This document shows positions 31,080 to 42,261 of a stretch of 64,000 nt of DNA, in pieces. This DNA is from Vibrio genomosp. F10 str. ZF-129 (GTDB lineage: Bacteria; Pseudomonadota; Gammaproteobacteria; Enterobacterales; Vibrionaceae): contig NZ_AJYQ02000010.1 in the NCBI RefSeq assembly GCF_000287055.2, positions 62,001-126,000 of the forward strand. The letters are read 5' to 3'. A model generated the notes under the pieces. It was not told the DNA's origin, ran no database searches, and saw nothing but the letters and a program-made list of their open reading frames with translations. Each line of letters opens with the position of its first letter. Position 1 is the first letter of the stretch. The translations under genes and the position numbers were made by a program.

Positions 31080-32259
31080 CTTTTTCTAAATTTAATTTGG
31101 GGACAGACTGCAGCCGACATTCGTGATCAATTCTCAATAAAATTGAGACAGCAACAGTCATAACAATGAGGCTTGAACCACCGTAACTGATCAGTGGCAG
31201 CGTTAATCCTTTGGTTGGAACGATACCCGAAGCCGCCCCGACATTGACGAGAGTTTGAAACGCAAACCAGATGCCAATACCAAACGCCAAATAACCACCA
31301 AACAGTTGGTTGTTTTCAAATGCTTTTTTACCAATAAACAGGGCTTTAAGAACCAGACTAAAAATGAGTAGTAGTACCAAAACCACACCAATGAAGCCCA
31401 GTTCCTCAGCCAATACCGCGAACACAAAATCGGTATGTGCTTCTGGCAAGTACTCCAGCTTTTGAATGGAATTCCCTAGCCCCTGTCCGAACCATTCACC
31501 TCGACCGAATGCCATCAGTGATTGAGTTAACTGATAGCCGCTCCCGAAAGGATCTTCCCAAGGGTCCAAAAATGACGTCACACGCCTCATTCGATAGGGC
31601 TCTGCAATAATCAAAGCAATGACGGCCATGATTCCCGCAACCATTAAGGCGATAAACTGAGATAACTTAGCTCCAGCAATAAACAACATGCCAAATAAAG
31701 TCACTAACATCACTATGACGGTACCAAGATCTGGCTGACCTAGTAGCAAAACCGCCAGCGCAGCAAACACCATGATAGGCTTCATAAAACCGCCAAAAAA
31801 TGTCTCCCTCACTTCAGCTTGCTTTCTGACAAGGTAACCGGCCATAAAAATAAACAACGACAGTTTGGCTACTTCCGCAGGTTGAAGGTTAAATAACCCA
31901 AGAGGGATCCAGCGTGATGCGCCATTGACCGACTTACCGATCAGTAACACAACAATAAGTAAGAAAAAAGAAACACCCAGTAACAGCGAACTGTATTGCA
32001 GCCATTTTTTTAGCGGTACCTGAAGCACAATCGCTGAGGTAAACAAAGCGAGCAATAAAAAGACGCCATGACGAAACATGAAATGAAAGGGCTGATCGGT
32101 TAAACGAGAACTAATAGGAAAAGAGGCCGATGTGACAATGACTAGACCAGTCAACATAAGACCAAGAGAAATCCAGACCAATTGACGATCAAACAACGGC
32201 TCAGGCGCTGTTTGCGAAAACCATTCATGTACGCCCGATAAAATACGCCTAACTTGCAT
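31060..32259 (-). CDS. ftsW: FtsW, septal peptidoglycan glycosyltransferase (SEDS)
   Basis: A 399-residue SEDS protein with about ten membrane segments. FtsW polymerises lipid II together with FtsI at the septum. A conserved block ([20 protein letters not shown]) lies near residue 238. It ends inside the first codons of murG. It sits 18 nt after murD. Confidence 0.97.
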   Translation of the reverse strand: MQVRRILSGVHEWFSQTAPEPLFDRQLVWISLGLMLTGLVIVTSASFPISSRLTDQPFHFMFRHGVFLLLALFTSAIVLQVPLKKWLQYSSLLLGVSFFLLIVVLLIGKSVNGASRWIPLGLFNLQPAEVAKLSLFIFMAGYLVRKQAEVRETFFGGFMKPIMVFAALAVLLLGQPDLGTVIVMLVTLFGMLFIAGAKLSQFIALMVAGIMAVIALIIAEPYRMRRVTSFLDPWEDPFGSGYQLTQSLMAFGRGEWFGQGLGNSIQKLEYLPEAHTDFVFAVLAEELGFIGVVLVLLLIFSLVLKALFIGKKAFENNQLFGGYLAFGIGIWFAFQTLVNVGAASGIVPTKGLTLPLISYGGSSLIVMTVAVSILLRIDHECRLQSVPKLNLEKDDNEKE

Positions 32260-32277
32260 GCTTTTCCTTTGTCTTAA

Positions 32278-33597
32278 TTACGCGTATTGCGATGCCAACT
32301 CAATGAAAGCATCCCCTCTCGCCATAAAGTTCGAGTACTGATCGAAACTGGCACAGGCCGGGGAAAGCATCACCATATCGCCTTGTTCCAGTTTTGGAGA
32401 TATCTCAGCAATGATGTCATTCATAGTTTGATACTTTCTAGCGGATGGGTGCTGGGATAACAGCCTGTCAGCATCGGCACCATAACAGCAAAGTTGGACA
32501 TTCATTGGGCCGAGTATATCGGCTAATTCTGAAAAATCGGCTCCTTTGCCGTCTCCACCCACAAGCAAATAAAGCGTGCCCTTGCAATCTAAACCCGACA
32601 ACGCAGCAGCGGTGCTCGCAACATTCGTCGCCTTAGAATCATTGACCCATTTAACGCCTCTATTATCAGCGACGAGCTGACACCGATGAGTCAGGCCACT
32701 GTAAGACTTCAGCGCAGAGAGCCCTTTATTAATATTAACACCCACTTGTTCTAGCAATGCCAAAACCACTAAAACATTAGCCACGTTATGACGCCCAACA
32801 AGTGTTAACTCTGTTGTCGAAATCACCGGTTTACCATTGGCCATCAAGTACTCTTGGCCTTCAAATTGGCCTAAACAGTAGTCGCTCAAACTGTCTAATC
32901 CAAACGTGATTAAAGATTTGTTCGAATCGACAGGGTACGTGGCTTTATCTTGATGATTAACAATGCACTGTTCTGCATGTTGGAAAATACGCATTTTAGC
33001 CTCGCGGTAGTCCTGCATTCCTTCATAGCGATCCATATGATCTTCTGAAAGATTCAAAAATGCAGCCGCAGCTAAATGAAGACTAGAAGTGGTTTCCAAC
33101 TGAAAACTGGACAGCTCTAGGATATAGAGATCCGCGTCTTGCTGAAGCAGATCAAGCGCTGGAACACCAATATTACCACCAACACCTACAGTTAACCCAG
33201 ATGCTTTAGCAACCACCCCAGAAAGATCGGTAACGGTACTTTTTCCGTTTGAACCTGTGATCGCAATAACCGGTTTATCCACTTGCCAAGCAAAGAGTTC
33301 AATGTCTCCAACCAGCTTAATGCCTGCAAGAGAGGCTTGCTGCAGCTCAGGGGTTGCAAGTGCAATCCCCGGATTGACGACAATAAGATCCGCATTTTGG
33401 AGCCAAGACGTATTCCAACCGCCCTTGTGAAGCGAAACATTGTGCGGCAGTTCAGCGGCGCCCGGAGGCTCTAAGCGAGTATCAATCACCTGTATCGAAA
33501 GTGGTTTTGATACTTGCAAAAGGTGCTTAACCACAGAGAGCCCAGTAATACCAAGGCCCACTACAACAACATTTTCAACCTTATCCCACGGATTCAT
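32278..33597 (-). CDS. murD: UDP-N-acetylmuramoyl-L-alanine-D-glutamate ligase
   Basis: A 439-residue Mur ligase adding D-glutamate. The ATP loop [13 protein letters not shown] lies near residue 114, followed by the ELSSFQLE motif and the NDSKATN segment typical of MurD. It follows mraY by 39 nt. Confidence 0.98.
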   Translation of the reverse strand: MNPWDKVENVVVVGLGITGLSVVKHLLQVSKPLSIQVIDTRLEPPGAAELPHNVSLHKGGWNTSWLQNADLIVVNPGIALATPELQQASLAGIKLVGDIELFAWQVDKPVIAITGSNGKSTVTDLSGVVAKASGLTVGVGGNIGVPALDLLQQDADLYILELSSFQLETTSSLHLAAAAFLNLSEDHMDRYEGMQDYREAKMRIFQHAEQCIVNHQDKATYPVDSNKSLITFGLDSLSDYCLGQFEGQEYLMANGKPVISTTELTLVGRHNVANVLVVLALLEQVGVNINKGLSALKSYSGLTHRCQLVADNRGVKWVNDSKATNVASTAAALSGLDCKGTLYLLVGGDGKGADFSELADILGPMNVQLCCYGADADRLLSQHPSARKYQTMNDIIAEISPKLEQGDMVMLSPACASFDQYSNFMARGDAFIELASQYA

Positions 33598-33636
33598 TTT
33601 TTATCCATAATAGTCAGTACATCTGCTACAAAATGA

Positions 33637-34719
33637 TTAACGCACTTTAAGTGTGGCTAAACCGATCAAAACAAGCACGATTGAAATAATCCAAAAGCGA
33701 ACGATAACACGCGGCTCTGGCCAACCTTTTAATTCATAATGATGGTGTATTGGTGCCATGCGAAAGATTCGCTGCCCACGAAGCTTGTATGAACCCACTT
33801 GTAGAATGACAGACAACGTCTCAATCACGAAAACACCACCCATAATGACCAATACGAACTCTTGACGAACCAATACCGCGATAGTACCTAATGCACCGCC
33901 AAGCGCTAAAGAACCCACATCTCCCATGAAGACTTGAGCAGGATAAGTATTGAACCATAAAAAGCCTAACCCAGCGCCAACAATTGCCGTACAAACAATC
34001 ACCAATTCAGACGCCAGTGGGATGTGTGGGATATGCAAATAATTAGCAAAGTTAACATTACCTGTTGCCCAAGCAATAGCAGCAAAACCAGCAGCGACTA
34101 GGACAGTCGGCATAATGGCTAAACCATCAAGGCCATCCGTGAGGTTCACCGCATTACTGGTCCCCACAATCACAAAGTAGGTTAATACGATGTAGAACAA
34201 GCCCAGCTGTGGCATGACTTCTTTAAAAAATGGCACAACGAGCTGGGTGGCAGCGGTATCTTTGCCATGCCAGTACAATGCAAATGCAACCACCAGCGCA
34301 ATCGCTGATTGCCAAAAATACTTCCAGCGTGCAATCAATCCATCACTGTTTTTTCTAACGACTTTACGATAATCATCCACAAACCCAACGACACCATAAC
34401 CGGCTAATACTCCAACGACAGCCCAAACATAAGGGTTGGTTAAGTCAGCCCAAAGCAAGACGGTAATAATAATGGCAGCAAGGATCATGATGCCGCCCAT
34501 GGTTGGCGTACCTCGTTTGCTAAAGTGAGATTCGGGTCCGTCGTTGCGAACGACTTGGCCTATTTGTAACATCTGCAAGCGTTTAATAAGTCGAGGGCCC
34601 ATCCAAAGAGACAGACCTAACGCGGTTAAAATACTAACAATCGCTCTAAATGAAAGGTATTCAAATAAACGGAAAAAAGACACATAAGGCTGAAATAACT
34701 CTGCAAGCCAAATAATCAT
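33637..34719 (-). CDS. mraY: Phospho-N-acetylmuramoyl-pentapeptide transferase
   Basis: A 360-residue membrane enzyme with ten segments that forms lipid I on undecaprenyl phosphate. The [10 protein letters not shown] motif (Asp-rich, Mg2+ site) and the HHHYELKGW motif are intact. Its start overlaps the murF stop by 4 nt (ATGA), indicating coupled translation. Confidence 0.98.
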   Translation of the reverse strand: MIIWLAELFQPYVSFFRLFEYLSFRAIVSILTALGLSLWMGPRLIKRLQMLQIGQVVRNDGPESHFSKRGTPTMGGIMILAAIIITVLLWADLTNPYVWAVVGVLAGYGVVGFVDDYRKVVRKNSDGLIARWKYFWQSAIALVVAFALYWHGKDTAATQLVVPFFKEVMPQLGLFYIVLTYFVIVGTSNAVNLTDGLDGLAIMPTVLVAAGFAAIAWATGNVNFANYLHIPHIPLASELVIVCTAIVGAGLGFLWFNTYPAQVFMGDVGSLALGGALGTIAVLVRQEFVLVIMGGVFVIETLSVILQVGSYKLRGQRIFRMAPIHHHYELKGWPEPRVIVRFWIISIVLVLIGLATLKVR

Positions 34720-36077
34720 GAATGGTTCTCCTTCAAAGCAGCCACAATGTTACTCATCCCCGCACTATTTGCGCCTTTGACCAATAGTGTGTGGTGTCGT
34801 TTATTATGCTGTTCTAGTTGCTGCTCAATGTATGCGTTCATACGTTCATGTGTTTCGAAGTGATGACCATTACAGAGATCACTGATCACTTTGGCATCTT
34901 CGCCATACGTTAAAACGTACTCAAAATTAAATCGGGCTGCATGTTCACCGACTTGGCGATGAAGTGCAAGGCTTTCACTACCTAACTCCGCCATATTACC
35001 TAAAATTAACCAACGCGGGCTTTTAAAACTGGCCAACAAATCAACAGCGGCATGCATGGCTGGGACACTAGCGTTATAACTGTCATCAATTAAATGGATC
35101 GATTCCGATACTTCAATCGCTTCGACTCGGCCTTTTACGTTAGGCAAATGAAGCAACCCAAGTTGAATGGTTTCTAAGTCAATACCCAACTCAATTGCCA
35201 ATGCACAAGCCGCCAGTGCATTCGCAATATTGTGTTGCCCAATAATCCCTAACTGAACAGTTATACTGCCAAGCGGCGTTTGCATCAAAAATTGAGCCGC
35301 CCCCATGTCATTTATTGAGATCTCAGAAGCGAAAAAATCAGCTTTGCTGTCGATGACCGAGAAAGTGACCAACCTTTTATCAGAAAGAACCTCATCCCAA
35401 TAGGCGCCACCATTGCTGTCTAAATTGATGACAGCTACCCCGTTTTTAGGGAGACCTTGGTAGATTTCACCTTTCGCGATTTTCACCCCATCCATAGAGC
35501 CAAAACCTTCAAGATGCGCGGCAGCCACATTGTTAACCAGTGCAATATCAGGCTTCACTAGCTCAGTTGTGTACGCAATTTCACCAATATGATTGGCGCC
35601 CAGTTCAATCACCGCGTAGTCGTCACTGGCTTTTGATCGAAGCAGCGTCAGCGGTGCACCGATATCATTGTTAAAATTCCCTTCGGTATAAAGGACTTGC
35701 CCCCGATTCGACAAGATGCCCGCCAACATTTCTTTCACGGTTGTTTTTCCACAACTGCCCGTAATAGCGACCGTCGGCGTTTGGCATTGTTGGTGAACCC
35801 ACGATGAGACGAGTCCTAATGCTTTCTTCGTATCTTCCACTAGCAGCTGCGGTACATCCACATCGCATGGTCGACTGACGATCAATGCCGAAGCGCCATT
35901 TTCAACCGCTTGCCCAACAAAGTTGTGCGCATCAAAACGCTCTCCAACAAGCGCAATAAATAAAGTACCGGATTCAATATTCCTTGTATCCGTTGAAACT
36001 TGATCAATCACAGCGTCCGGGCCAATTAGCTGTGCATTCAGTACGGCCGCTAATGTCGATAAAGAAACTGAGATCAT
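34716..36077 (-). CDS. murF: UDP-N-acetylmuramoyl-tripeptide-D-alanyl-D-alanine ligase
   Basis: A 453-residue Mur ligase that adds D-Ala-D-Ala. The ATP loop reads [14 protein letters not shown] (near residue 107). It overlaps murE and mraY by 4 nt at each end. Its D-Ala-D-Ala substrate must come from a ddl gene elsewhere, since none is in this cluster. Confidence 0.98.
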   Translation of the reverse strand: MISVSLSTLAAVLNAQLIGPDAVIDQVSTDTRNIESGTLFIALVGERFDAHNFVGQAVENGASALIVSRPCDVDVPQLLVEDTKKALGLVSSWVHQQCQTPTVAITGSCGKTTVKEMLAGILSNRGQVLYTEGNFNNDIGAPLTLLRSKASDDYAVIELGANHIGEIAYTTELVKPDIALVNNVAAAHLEGFGSMDGVKIAKGEIYQGLPKNGVAVINLDSNGGAYWDEVLSDKRLVTFSVIDSKADFFASEISINDMGAAQFLMQTPLGSITVQLGIIGQHNIANALAACALAIELGIDLETIQLGLLHLPNVKGRVEAIEVSESIHLIDDSYNASVPAMHAAVDLLASFKSPRWLILGNMAELGSESLALHRQVGEHAARFNFEYVLTYGEDAKVISDLCNGHHFETHERMNAYIEQQLEQHNKRHHTLLVKGANSAGMSNIVAALKENHS

Positions 36078-37561
36078 GATGTTATTCCTAATAATTGCAG
36101 TGCTGATTCTCGGTCGGAGTAGTGAACGATTTCATTGGCCATCACTTGATAATCTTCATGCCCTTTTCCAGCCAATAATACAATATCGTTCTCATCAGCT
36201 TGTGATAACGCGTATTGCAATGCGAGATACCGGTTGTGCTCAACATAAGCGTCATCTGGGTTATCAAGACCTGCAAGCATATCTGAAACGATCAATTGAG
36301 GCGATTCACTGCGTGGATTGTCATCCGTAAAAATAATGTGATCAGCATGAGTTTCAGCGATTTTTGCCATCATTGGTCGCTTACCTGTATCACGGTCACC
36401 GCCACAACCTACAATCGCCCATAGTTTGCCTGAGCAATGAACTTTTAGCGCCAGCAGTGCCTTTTCAAGGGCGTCGGGCGTGTGAGCATAATCCACCACC
36501 ACTTTGGCTTTTTGTGCCGCACTGAACAGCTCCATACGGCCTAAAACAGGCGTAATGTGCTCAGCCGCTTCTATCAAAGCTTGCTTATCAAAGCCCAAGC
36601 TCAATAAGGTGGTTAGCGCCAATAAAAGATTACTTGCGTTGAATTCACCAATCAATGGGGCGGTAAAGCTACCATCACCAAACTTACCCGAGAAAGTTAA
36701 CGTAATCCCTGACTCTTGGTACTTAACGTCCGTGGCGAAAACCGTATTTTTCACATCGGAACAAAGCGATAAAGAGACACCAACAGCGTTAGCAAACTCA
36801 TCACACCACGCCAAACCAACAGGGTCATCTATGTTAATGACCGCTGTACCACATTGGTGCTGAGTAAAGAGTGTTTTTTTCGCTTCACCATACTCATGCA
36901 TCGTCCCGTGATAATCTAAATGATCACGACTTAAGTTGGTAAAAACGCCGACAGAAAACGGCAAGGCACTGACTCGACCTTGAACTAACCCATGAGATGA
37001 AATCTCTAACGCGGCATAGTCTGCGCCTTTCTGTGCAAATTGATGAAGTGTATGCTGAATTTCAATCGCGTTCCCCGTGGTATTCATCGCGGGTTGTAAA
37101 TCGTTTAAAAATCCATTGCCGGTTGTGCCCATCACCACTGCTGATTGGTCGATAAGCCCAAGCCATTGAGCGATCAATTGAGTAATGGTCGTCTTACCGT
37201 TGGTCCCTGTCACTCCGATAAGAGAACTTGGCTTTTCAGAATACAAACGCCCCGCTAACGGAGAGAGAAAAGTATCTAGATCGTTGATATAGATAACTGA
37301 GATACCTGAAATATCCTCAATCAAACCATGAGACTTTAGTTCGCAAGCTTGAGCAATAACGCATGAAGCGCCTTGTTGGACGGCAGCATTAATGTAACGT
37401 CGTCCATCCACTTGATGACCTTTCACTGCCACGAAAACATCGCCAGAAGAAACGTTACGACTATCCAGCTCTAAGTGAGTGACTGGTAGGTGATGAAGGG
37501 TTGAGTCAGACAACTCAATCCAAGGTTTTAGTAACTCACCAAGTGTAATTTCAGAACTCAT
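36074..37561 (-). CDS. murE: UDP-MurNAc-tripeptide synthetase (meso-DAP adding)
   Basis: A 495-residue Mur ligase. The ATP loop [16 protein letters not shown] lies near residue 117 and the DDNPRSE motif, which selects meso-diaminopimelate, near 412. The 4-nt overlap with murF suggests coupling. It follows ftsI by 16 nt. Confidence 0.98.
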   Translation of the reverse strand: MSSEITLGELLKPWIELSDSTLHHLPVTHLELDSRNVSSGDVFVAVKGHQVDGRRYINAAVQQGASCVIAQACELKSHGLIEDISGISVIYINDLDTFLSPLAGRLYSEKPSSLIGVTGTNGKTTITQLIAQWLGLIDQSAVVMGTTGNGFLNDLQPAMNTTGNAIEIQHTLHQFAQKGADYAALEISSHGLVQGRVSALPFSVGVFTNLSRDHLDYHGTMHEYGEAKKTLFTQHQCGTAVINIDDPVGLAWCDEFANAVGVSLSLCSDVKNTVFATDVKYQESGITLTFSGKFGDGSFTAPLIGEFNASNLLLALTTLLSLGFDKQALIEAAEHITPVLGRMELFSAAQKAKVVVDYAHTPDALEKALLALKVHCSGKLWAIVGCGGDRDTGKRPMMAKIAETHADHIIFTDDNPRSESPQLIVSDMLAGLDNPDDAYVEHNRYLALQYALSQADENDIVLLAGKGHEDYQVMANEIVHYSDRESALQLLGITS

Positions 37562-37577
37562 GCTATTTATCTCTTAG

Positions 37578-39332
37578 CTAATGACTTTTAAATTGATTTT
37601 CATCGGGTGCAACGTTCAATATCTGTAACGCACCTTTCATGATCTCAGAGAAAACGGGGCCTGCAACCGAACCGCCATAATAATTATCACCTTGTGGCTC
37701 GTTAACCACCACAACTAGGGCTAGTCTTGGGTTACTCGCTGGAGCGATACCTGCTGTGTACGCAAAGTATTCATCGCCATATCCACCCGCCACCGCTTTA
37801 CGTGATGTCCCTGTTTTAGCTGCAATTCGATAACCAGGAACGGCCGCTCTTGTCGCTGTTCCACCAGGTTGGGTCACCGTTTCTAGCATTTCCAACACTA
37901 AGCGAGCGTTATCACTATCAATGACTTGTCTAGAAAGGTCTTGCTGATTGTTTTCGATAATATGAATAGGTTGGTATTCGCCGTAGTTTCCCAAGGTCGC
38001 ATAAGCATGAGCCAGCTGAAGAGGGGTAATGGTTAACCCATAGCCAAAGGAGAGCGTGGCGATTTCATGTTTTGACCAGCGTCGTCTGTTGGGAAAAATA
38101 CCCGACGTTTCACCGACCAGGTTAAGACCCGACGTTTCACCAAAACCGACCGAACTGTACATACCTAATAGCGCTTCAAGCGGCATATCCAAAGCCAATG
38201 TTGCAACACCTATATTACTCGACTTTTGCAATATCGTCGTTAAGTTCGCTTTTCCTACCTTTGAGGTATCCACCACTCGACTACCACCAATACGCATGAT
38301 GCCGTTGCCCGTATCGATCACCGTATCTTTTGTCGCTGAACCATTTTCAAGAGCCGCTAAAACCACAAAAGGTTTAACGGTAGATCCGGGTTCAAACGCA
38401 TCGGTGATCACTCGGTTTCTCATTTTAAATGATTGCAAATCTGAGCGGTTATTCGGGTTGTAAGATGGCGCATTAACCATCGATAAAACTGCGCCGCTTT
38501 TTACATCTAACAAAATAGCCGATCCTGAGGTTGCTCTGGTATCGGCAACCGCCTGTTTAATGGCTCGGTAGGAAATAGCCTGTAAGCGCTGATCGATGGT
38601 GAGCTCTAAAGGTTTTCCTTCTTCATGCTCTTCTAGCGATATATTTTCAACCACGCGTCCATAGCGATCTTTACGGATAATTCGTTTGCCAGCCTCACCA
38701 GTCAGCCACTTGTCATAGCTTCGTTCTACCCCTTCTAAACCGTGACCATCGATGCCAGTCACACCAACTAAGTGAGCACTAACCTCACCTGCTGGGTAGT
38801 ACCTTCTTGATTCCGACTTTAGCCCAACACCGGGTAGCTTGAGCTCACGAATATAATTGGCCATTGCAGGGCTGACTTGCCGCTGAAGATAGATAAATCG
38901 ACGCTTGTCATTACTCTTAATTTTCTTAACCAAGCTTTGACGATCAAGTCCGAGGACATCGGCCAATGCGTGCCATCGATCAAGGTCTTCGAGCCCTTTG
39001 CCCTTAAAAATAGCCACAGGATCAGCCCAGACTGCCTCGACAGGTACGCTTACAGCGAGCGGTTCATCATTACGATCGGAAATAATTCCACGCGCGGAAT
39101 GAATCGTCTTAGCTCTCACGGTGCGCAGATCACCTTGTCGGATCAAGTTATCAGGTTCAATCACTTGAATGTAACCAATACGAGCCACCAAAACAGAAAA
39201 GCAGGCAACAACGCAAACCAGCAATAGATAAAAGCGCCAACGGATCAACAAAGGAGCATCCGTTTTGGGCTTAGATTTAGCGGACTTAGATTTGCTGGGC
39301 TTAGGGGAGACCGAACTCTTTTTCGTTTTCAT
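37578..39332 (-). CDS. ftsI: FtsI (PBP3), septal transpeptidase
   Basis: A 584-residue class B penicillin-binding protein. A basic, Ser/Pro/Lys-rich cytoplasmic tail (about 1-28) precedes one membrane segment (about 30-50). Active-site motifs are SxxK in EPGSTVKPF (near residue 320), SSN near 370 and KTGTS near 507. The N-terminal tail is long and highly charged. It overlaps ftsL by 4 nt. Confidence 0.98.
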   Translation of the reverse strand: MKTKKSSVSPKPSKSKSAKSKPKTDAPLLIRWRFYLLLVCVVACFSVLVARIGYIQVIEPDNLIRQGDLRTVRAKTIHSARGIISDRNDEPLAVSVPVEAVWADPVAIFKGKGLEDLDRWHALADVLGLDRQSLVKKIKSNDKRRFIYLQRQVSPAMANYIRELKLPGVGLKSESRRYYPAGEVSAHLVGVTGIDGHGLEGVERSYDKWLTGEAGKRIIRKDRYGRVVENISLEEHEEGKPLELTIDQRLQAISYRAIKQAVADTRATSGSAILLDVKSGAVLSMVNAPSYNPNNRSDLQSFKMRNRVITDAFEPGSTVKPFVVLAALENGSATKDTVIDTGNGIMRIGGSRVVDTSKVGKANLTTILQKSSNIGVATLALDMPLEALLGMYSSVGFGETSGLNLVGETSGIFPNRRRWSKHEIATLSFGYGLTITPLQLAHAYATLGNYGEYQPIHIIENNQQDLSRQVIDSDNARLVLEMLETVTQPGGTATRAAVPGYRIAAKTGTSRKAVAGGYGDEYFAYTAGIAPASNPRLALVVVVNEPQGDNYYGGSVAGPVFSEIMKGALQILNVAPDENQFKSH

Positions 39333-39646
39333 TGTAGATTAATGATCACTTCTTTATCAGCATCAGGGCGGCGCATCTCTAGCTCTTGCTTTGCCATTTC
39401 TTGCACTCGGCTATGTTCCGCTAATGCCGTTTCTTCCAAAATAAGGTTTCGCCACTCATTGGCTAACTGTTCTCTATAGATCAACATGGTGTTTTTATCA
39501 GATATGGATTGTCGGGAGTGATGCGTAATGAACACCACCCCCATCGCACTAATAAATATTAAGACAAGCATCAACAAAGGCAACCGACCAACACCCAATA
39601 AATCGGTGACGATAAGCTTAGCTAAATTAGGTGTGCGACTGCTCAT
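39329..39646 (-). CDS. ftsL: FtsL, divisome subunit
   Basis: A 105-residue bitopic protein with one membrane segment (about 23-42) and a periplasmic coiled-coil. With FtsQ and FtsB it forms the QLB complex that activates FtsWI. It lies 5 nt after rsmH and overlaps ftsI by 4 nt. Confidence 0.95.
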   Translation of the reverse strand: MSSRTPNLAKLIVTDLLGVGRLPLLMLVLIFISAMGVVFITHHSRQSISDKNTMLIYREQLANEWRNLILEETALAEHSRVQEMAKQELEMRRPDADKEVIINLQ

Positions 39647-39651
39647 TATCG

Positions 39652-40602
39652 TTACAGTTTTTCTGCGATACGTAATACTGAACTGCGTGAGCGAGGGTTT
39701 TGTTCTACCTCACTTTCACTTGGCTTATTGGCTTTGCCTATCGGCTTCAAATCTGCGGAGCCTAGAGCACTGATTTGCGCTTCAGTTAAAGGAATGCCAT
39801 GAGGAACTTGAGGGCCTTTACTCTCTTTACGAATAAAACGTTTCACCATACGATCTTCTAATGAGTGAAAACTGATCACAGATAAACGACCTTGTGGTGC
39901 AAGAATACTCGCAGCACCTTTCAGCGCGGTATCGATCTCTTCTAACTCACTGTTGATATAAATTCGAAAAGCTTGGAATGCACGAGTCGCAGGATGTTTT
40001 TTCTCTTTGAAGCTCTTCGGTGCAGCTTCAGAGATCAATTTCGCTAACTGACTGGTTCGATTGAGCGGTTCTTTCTCTTCGTCATCACGATGTGCGACGA
40101 TCGCTTTAGCAATACGACGAGCATGTTTGTCTTCCCCAAACTCTCTAATAACCCAAGTAATGTCGTCTAAATCCGCACTGAGGATCCATTCAGCCACAGA
40201 AATACCGGCGGTGGGATCCATGCGCATATCGAGGGGGCCATCTTTCATAAAACTAAAGCCACGTTCGGCATCGTCCAGTTGAGGCGATGACACGCCTAAA
40301 TCAAGCAAAACACCATCCACCTTTCCTATTAAATCATAACGTTCGGCATATTCTGCCATCCCTGAAAATGGGCCATGAATAATAGTAAAACGAGGATCAT
40401 CAATTTTCTTCGCTTCAGCAATCGCTTGTGGATCTCTATCAATACTGAATAAACGACCATTTTCTCCCAACTTAGATAGAATGGTTCGGCTATGGCCGCC
40501 ACGCCCAAAAGTACCATCTATGTAGGTACCATCGGGTTTGATGGCGAGTCCATCAATCGACTCATTAAGTAAAACAGAAATATGTTGGAATGGTTCAGTC
40601 AT
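39652..40602 (-). CDS. rsmH: 16S rRNA m4C1402 methyltransferase
   Basis: A 316-residue SAM-dependent methyltransferase (MraW) that methylates N4 of C1402 of 16S rRNA. The SAM loop region [14 protein letters not shown] lies near residue 30. It is the first gene of the dcw cluster here. No mraZ precedes it: about 160 nt upstream lies the terminator of rnpB. RsmI, the 2'-O-methyltransferase for the same base, is encoded on the far side of rnpB. Confidence 0.98.
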   Translation of the reverse strand: MTEPFQHISVLLNESIDGLAIKPDGTYIDGTFGRGGHSRTILSKLGENGRLFSIDRDPQAIAEAKKIDDPRFTIIHGPFSGMAEYAERYDLIGKVDGVLLDLGVSSPQLDDAERGFSFMKDGPLDMRMDPTAGISVAEWILSADLDDITWVIREFGEDKHARRIAKAIVAHRDDEEKEPLNRTSQLAKLISEAAPKSFKEKKHPATRAFQAFRIYINSELEEIDTALKGAASILAPQGRLSVISFHSLEDRMVKRFIRKESKGPQVPHGIPLTEAQISALGSADLKPIGKANKPSESEVEQNPRSRSSVLRIAEKL

Positions 40603-40759
40603 GTTGGTCTCATCAAGCTTGGGCTAAAAGCGATTAACACAAAATACAGATACACATCAGTGTACTGATTTCACAGGCTATCGCTACTGTTTGCGCAAAA
40701 CATCTCGTGATATTGCGCCAAGTTTAGTGTTAACAAAATAATTTTCGTCAATATAAAGC
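40603..40759 (-). promoter_or_regulatory. rsmH upstream region (presumed dcw promoter)
   Basis: A 157-nt gap between the rnpB terminator and rsmH must contain the promoter of the dcw cluster if the cluster is not served by read-through. I could not pick a good -35/-10 pair. It is too short to hold an mraZ gene. Confidence 0.4.
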
Positions 40760-40795
40760 AAAAAACCCATCACAACGCTACGTTATGATGGGTTT
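40759..40795 (-). terminator. Terminator of rnpB
   Basis: A 15-bp stem with one mismatch (40763-40777 with 40781-40795) around CTA, followed by an unbroken run of Ts on the minus strand. It lies directly after the 3' end of RNase P RNA. Confidence 0.88.
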
Positions 40796-40800
40796 CGAAT

Positions 40801-41194
40801 TGGTGGAGTTGACACATACGCCGGGTTCTGTCTCCGCTTTCGCGGCGGTAACCATTCGTCTAGGCCTGCAATCGCTCACAGGCTCAAGCAATCTACCCGC
40901 CCCCATACGCGAGCAGCGCAATGTGAGGGCCTATTTGATCTTGCTCCGGGTGGAGTTTACCTTGCTACGAACTGTTACCAGACGCACGGTGCGCTCTTAC
41001 CGCACCCTTTCAGCCTTACCTGTGCCTCTTCCGAAGAAATGAGGCCATCGGCGGTCTTCTCTCTGCTGCACTTGTCGTGAGCTCACGCTCCCCAGGCGTT
41101 ACCTGGCACCCTGCTCTATGGAGCCCGGACGTTCCTCCCCTCCATCAGTCTCCCGAAGGACATCAATGAAGCAGCGATTACCCAGTCAACTCCG
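40801..41194 (-). ncRNA. rnpB: RNase P RNA (M1 RNA, type A)
   Basis: The catalytic RNA of RNase P, which matures tRNA 5' ends. The minus strand matches E. coli M1 RNA at the main conserved blocks: GAGGAACGTCCGGGCTCCAT near the 5' end, CAGGGTGCCAGGTAACGCCT, GTGAAAGGGTGCGGTAAGAG-like P8-P9 sequence and CAGAACCCGGC near the 3' end. Length is about 394 nt, close to the usual 380-400. The 5' end is set about 7 nt after a predicted -10 and the 3' end just before the terminator. Ends are accurate only to a few nt. Confidence 0.95.
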
Positions 41195-41200
41195 AGGCGA

Positions 41201-41229
41201 ATTGTATAGATAAGCGTAAAGCCTGTCTA
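41201..41229 (-). promoter_or_regulatory. Promoter of rnpB
   Basis: On the minus strand, TAGACA (41224-41229) and TACAAT (41201-41206) with a 17-bp spacer, placing the start near 41194, where the conserved RNA begins. Confidence 0.7.
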
Positions 41230-41334
41230 GGAAGATGTCATCAAATGAACATTTTGTAAGCTTTCTAACAAAAACACACCATGCCCTGCTTGCACTTTAA
41301 CCACATCGATTACTATTCAACCACAAAAAGAAGG

Positions 41335-42198
41335 TTAACTTAAATGCTCTAAACCCCATTTATACAGTGCATTTTTCTTTAAGTTATAGATTTCAGCCGT
41401 CATTGCCGCCGCTTTTTTAAGGGGTAAATCTTTCGTCAAAATGGTCAACGTTCTGGTGACTTCGTCTGGCATGGTTTCTTCGGCATTGTCTCTAAAGCCA
41501 TGAATAAGCAGCACCATTTCACCACGGCGCTGATTTTCATCGCTGTTTACCCATTCAATTAATTCACCTAAAGGCAGCTTTTTAATGGTTTCAAAAGTTT
41601 TAGTGATCTCACGAGCCAGCACCACTTCTCGGTTTGGCCCCAAAATATCAAGCATATCGCTAAGAGAATCTAAGATTCGGTGAGGAGATTCGTAAAAGAT
41701 ACAGGTGCGCTCTGCTTTCGCGATTTCCAAAAATTTATCTTTGCGGCCTTTGCTTTTTGGCGGTAAGAAGCCTTCAAAGCTAAAGCGATCCGATGGAAGC
41801 CCTGACGCGCTGAGTGCGGTAATAACAGCACAAGCCCCCGGTAAAGGCACAACTCTTACACCTGCTTGACGACATTGATTCACAAGGTGGTATCCTGGAT
41901 CACTAATTAAAGGCGTACCCGCATCAGACACTAATGCGATAGACTGCCCTTCACATAATCTATCAACTAATACTTGAGCTTTTTGCTGTTCATTGTGATC
42001 ATGCAACGGGAAGGTCTTAGTTTTAATGTTGAAATGAGCGAGTAATCGACCCGTATGGCGAGTATCTTCAGCGGCAATTACATCGACGGTTGATAAAACA
42101 TCGATGGCACGCTGGGTAATATCACCCAAATTGCCTATTGGAGTCGGAACAATATAGAGAGTTGGGATCTCTGCTGGCAATGTTTTGTTGTCTGTCAT
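41335..42198 (-). CDS. rsmI: 16S rRNA 2'-O-ribose C1402 methyltransferase
   Basis: A 287-residue tetrapyrrole-methylase-fold enzyme that methylates the ribose of C1402 of 16S rRNA. The N-terminal [16 protein letters not shown] and [11 protein letters not shown] motifs are diagnostic. It is divergent from lpoA, and its product acts on the same nucleotide as RsmH. Confidence 0.97.
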   Translation of the reverse strand: MTDNKTLPAEIPTLYIVPTPIGNLGDITQRAIDVLSTVDVIAAEDTRHTGRLLAHFNIKTKTFPLHDHNEQQKAQVLVDRLCEGQSIALVSDAGTPLISDPGYHLVNQCRQAGVRVVPLPGACAVITALSASGLPSDRFSFEGFLPPKSKGRKDKFLEIAKAERTCIFYESPHRILDSLSDMLDILGPNREVVLAREITKTFETIKKLPLGELIEWVNSDENQRRGEMVLLIHGFRDNAEETMPDEVTRTLTILTKDLPLKKAAAMTAEIYNLKKNALYKWGLEHLS

Positions 42199-42261
42199 TT
42201 GTTTACCATCACTTCAACGATTAATATAGAGATAATTTTACACTTACAAGTATAAGAATGC

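Noticed and set aside
38056-38463. 135-codon open frame on the plus strand inside ftsI.
   Set aside because: It is antisense to a well-conserved gene, with no ribosome-binding site or recognisable domain.
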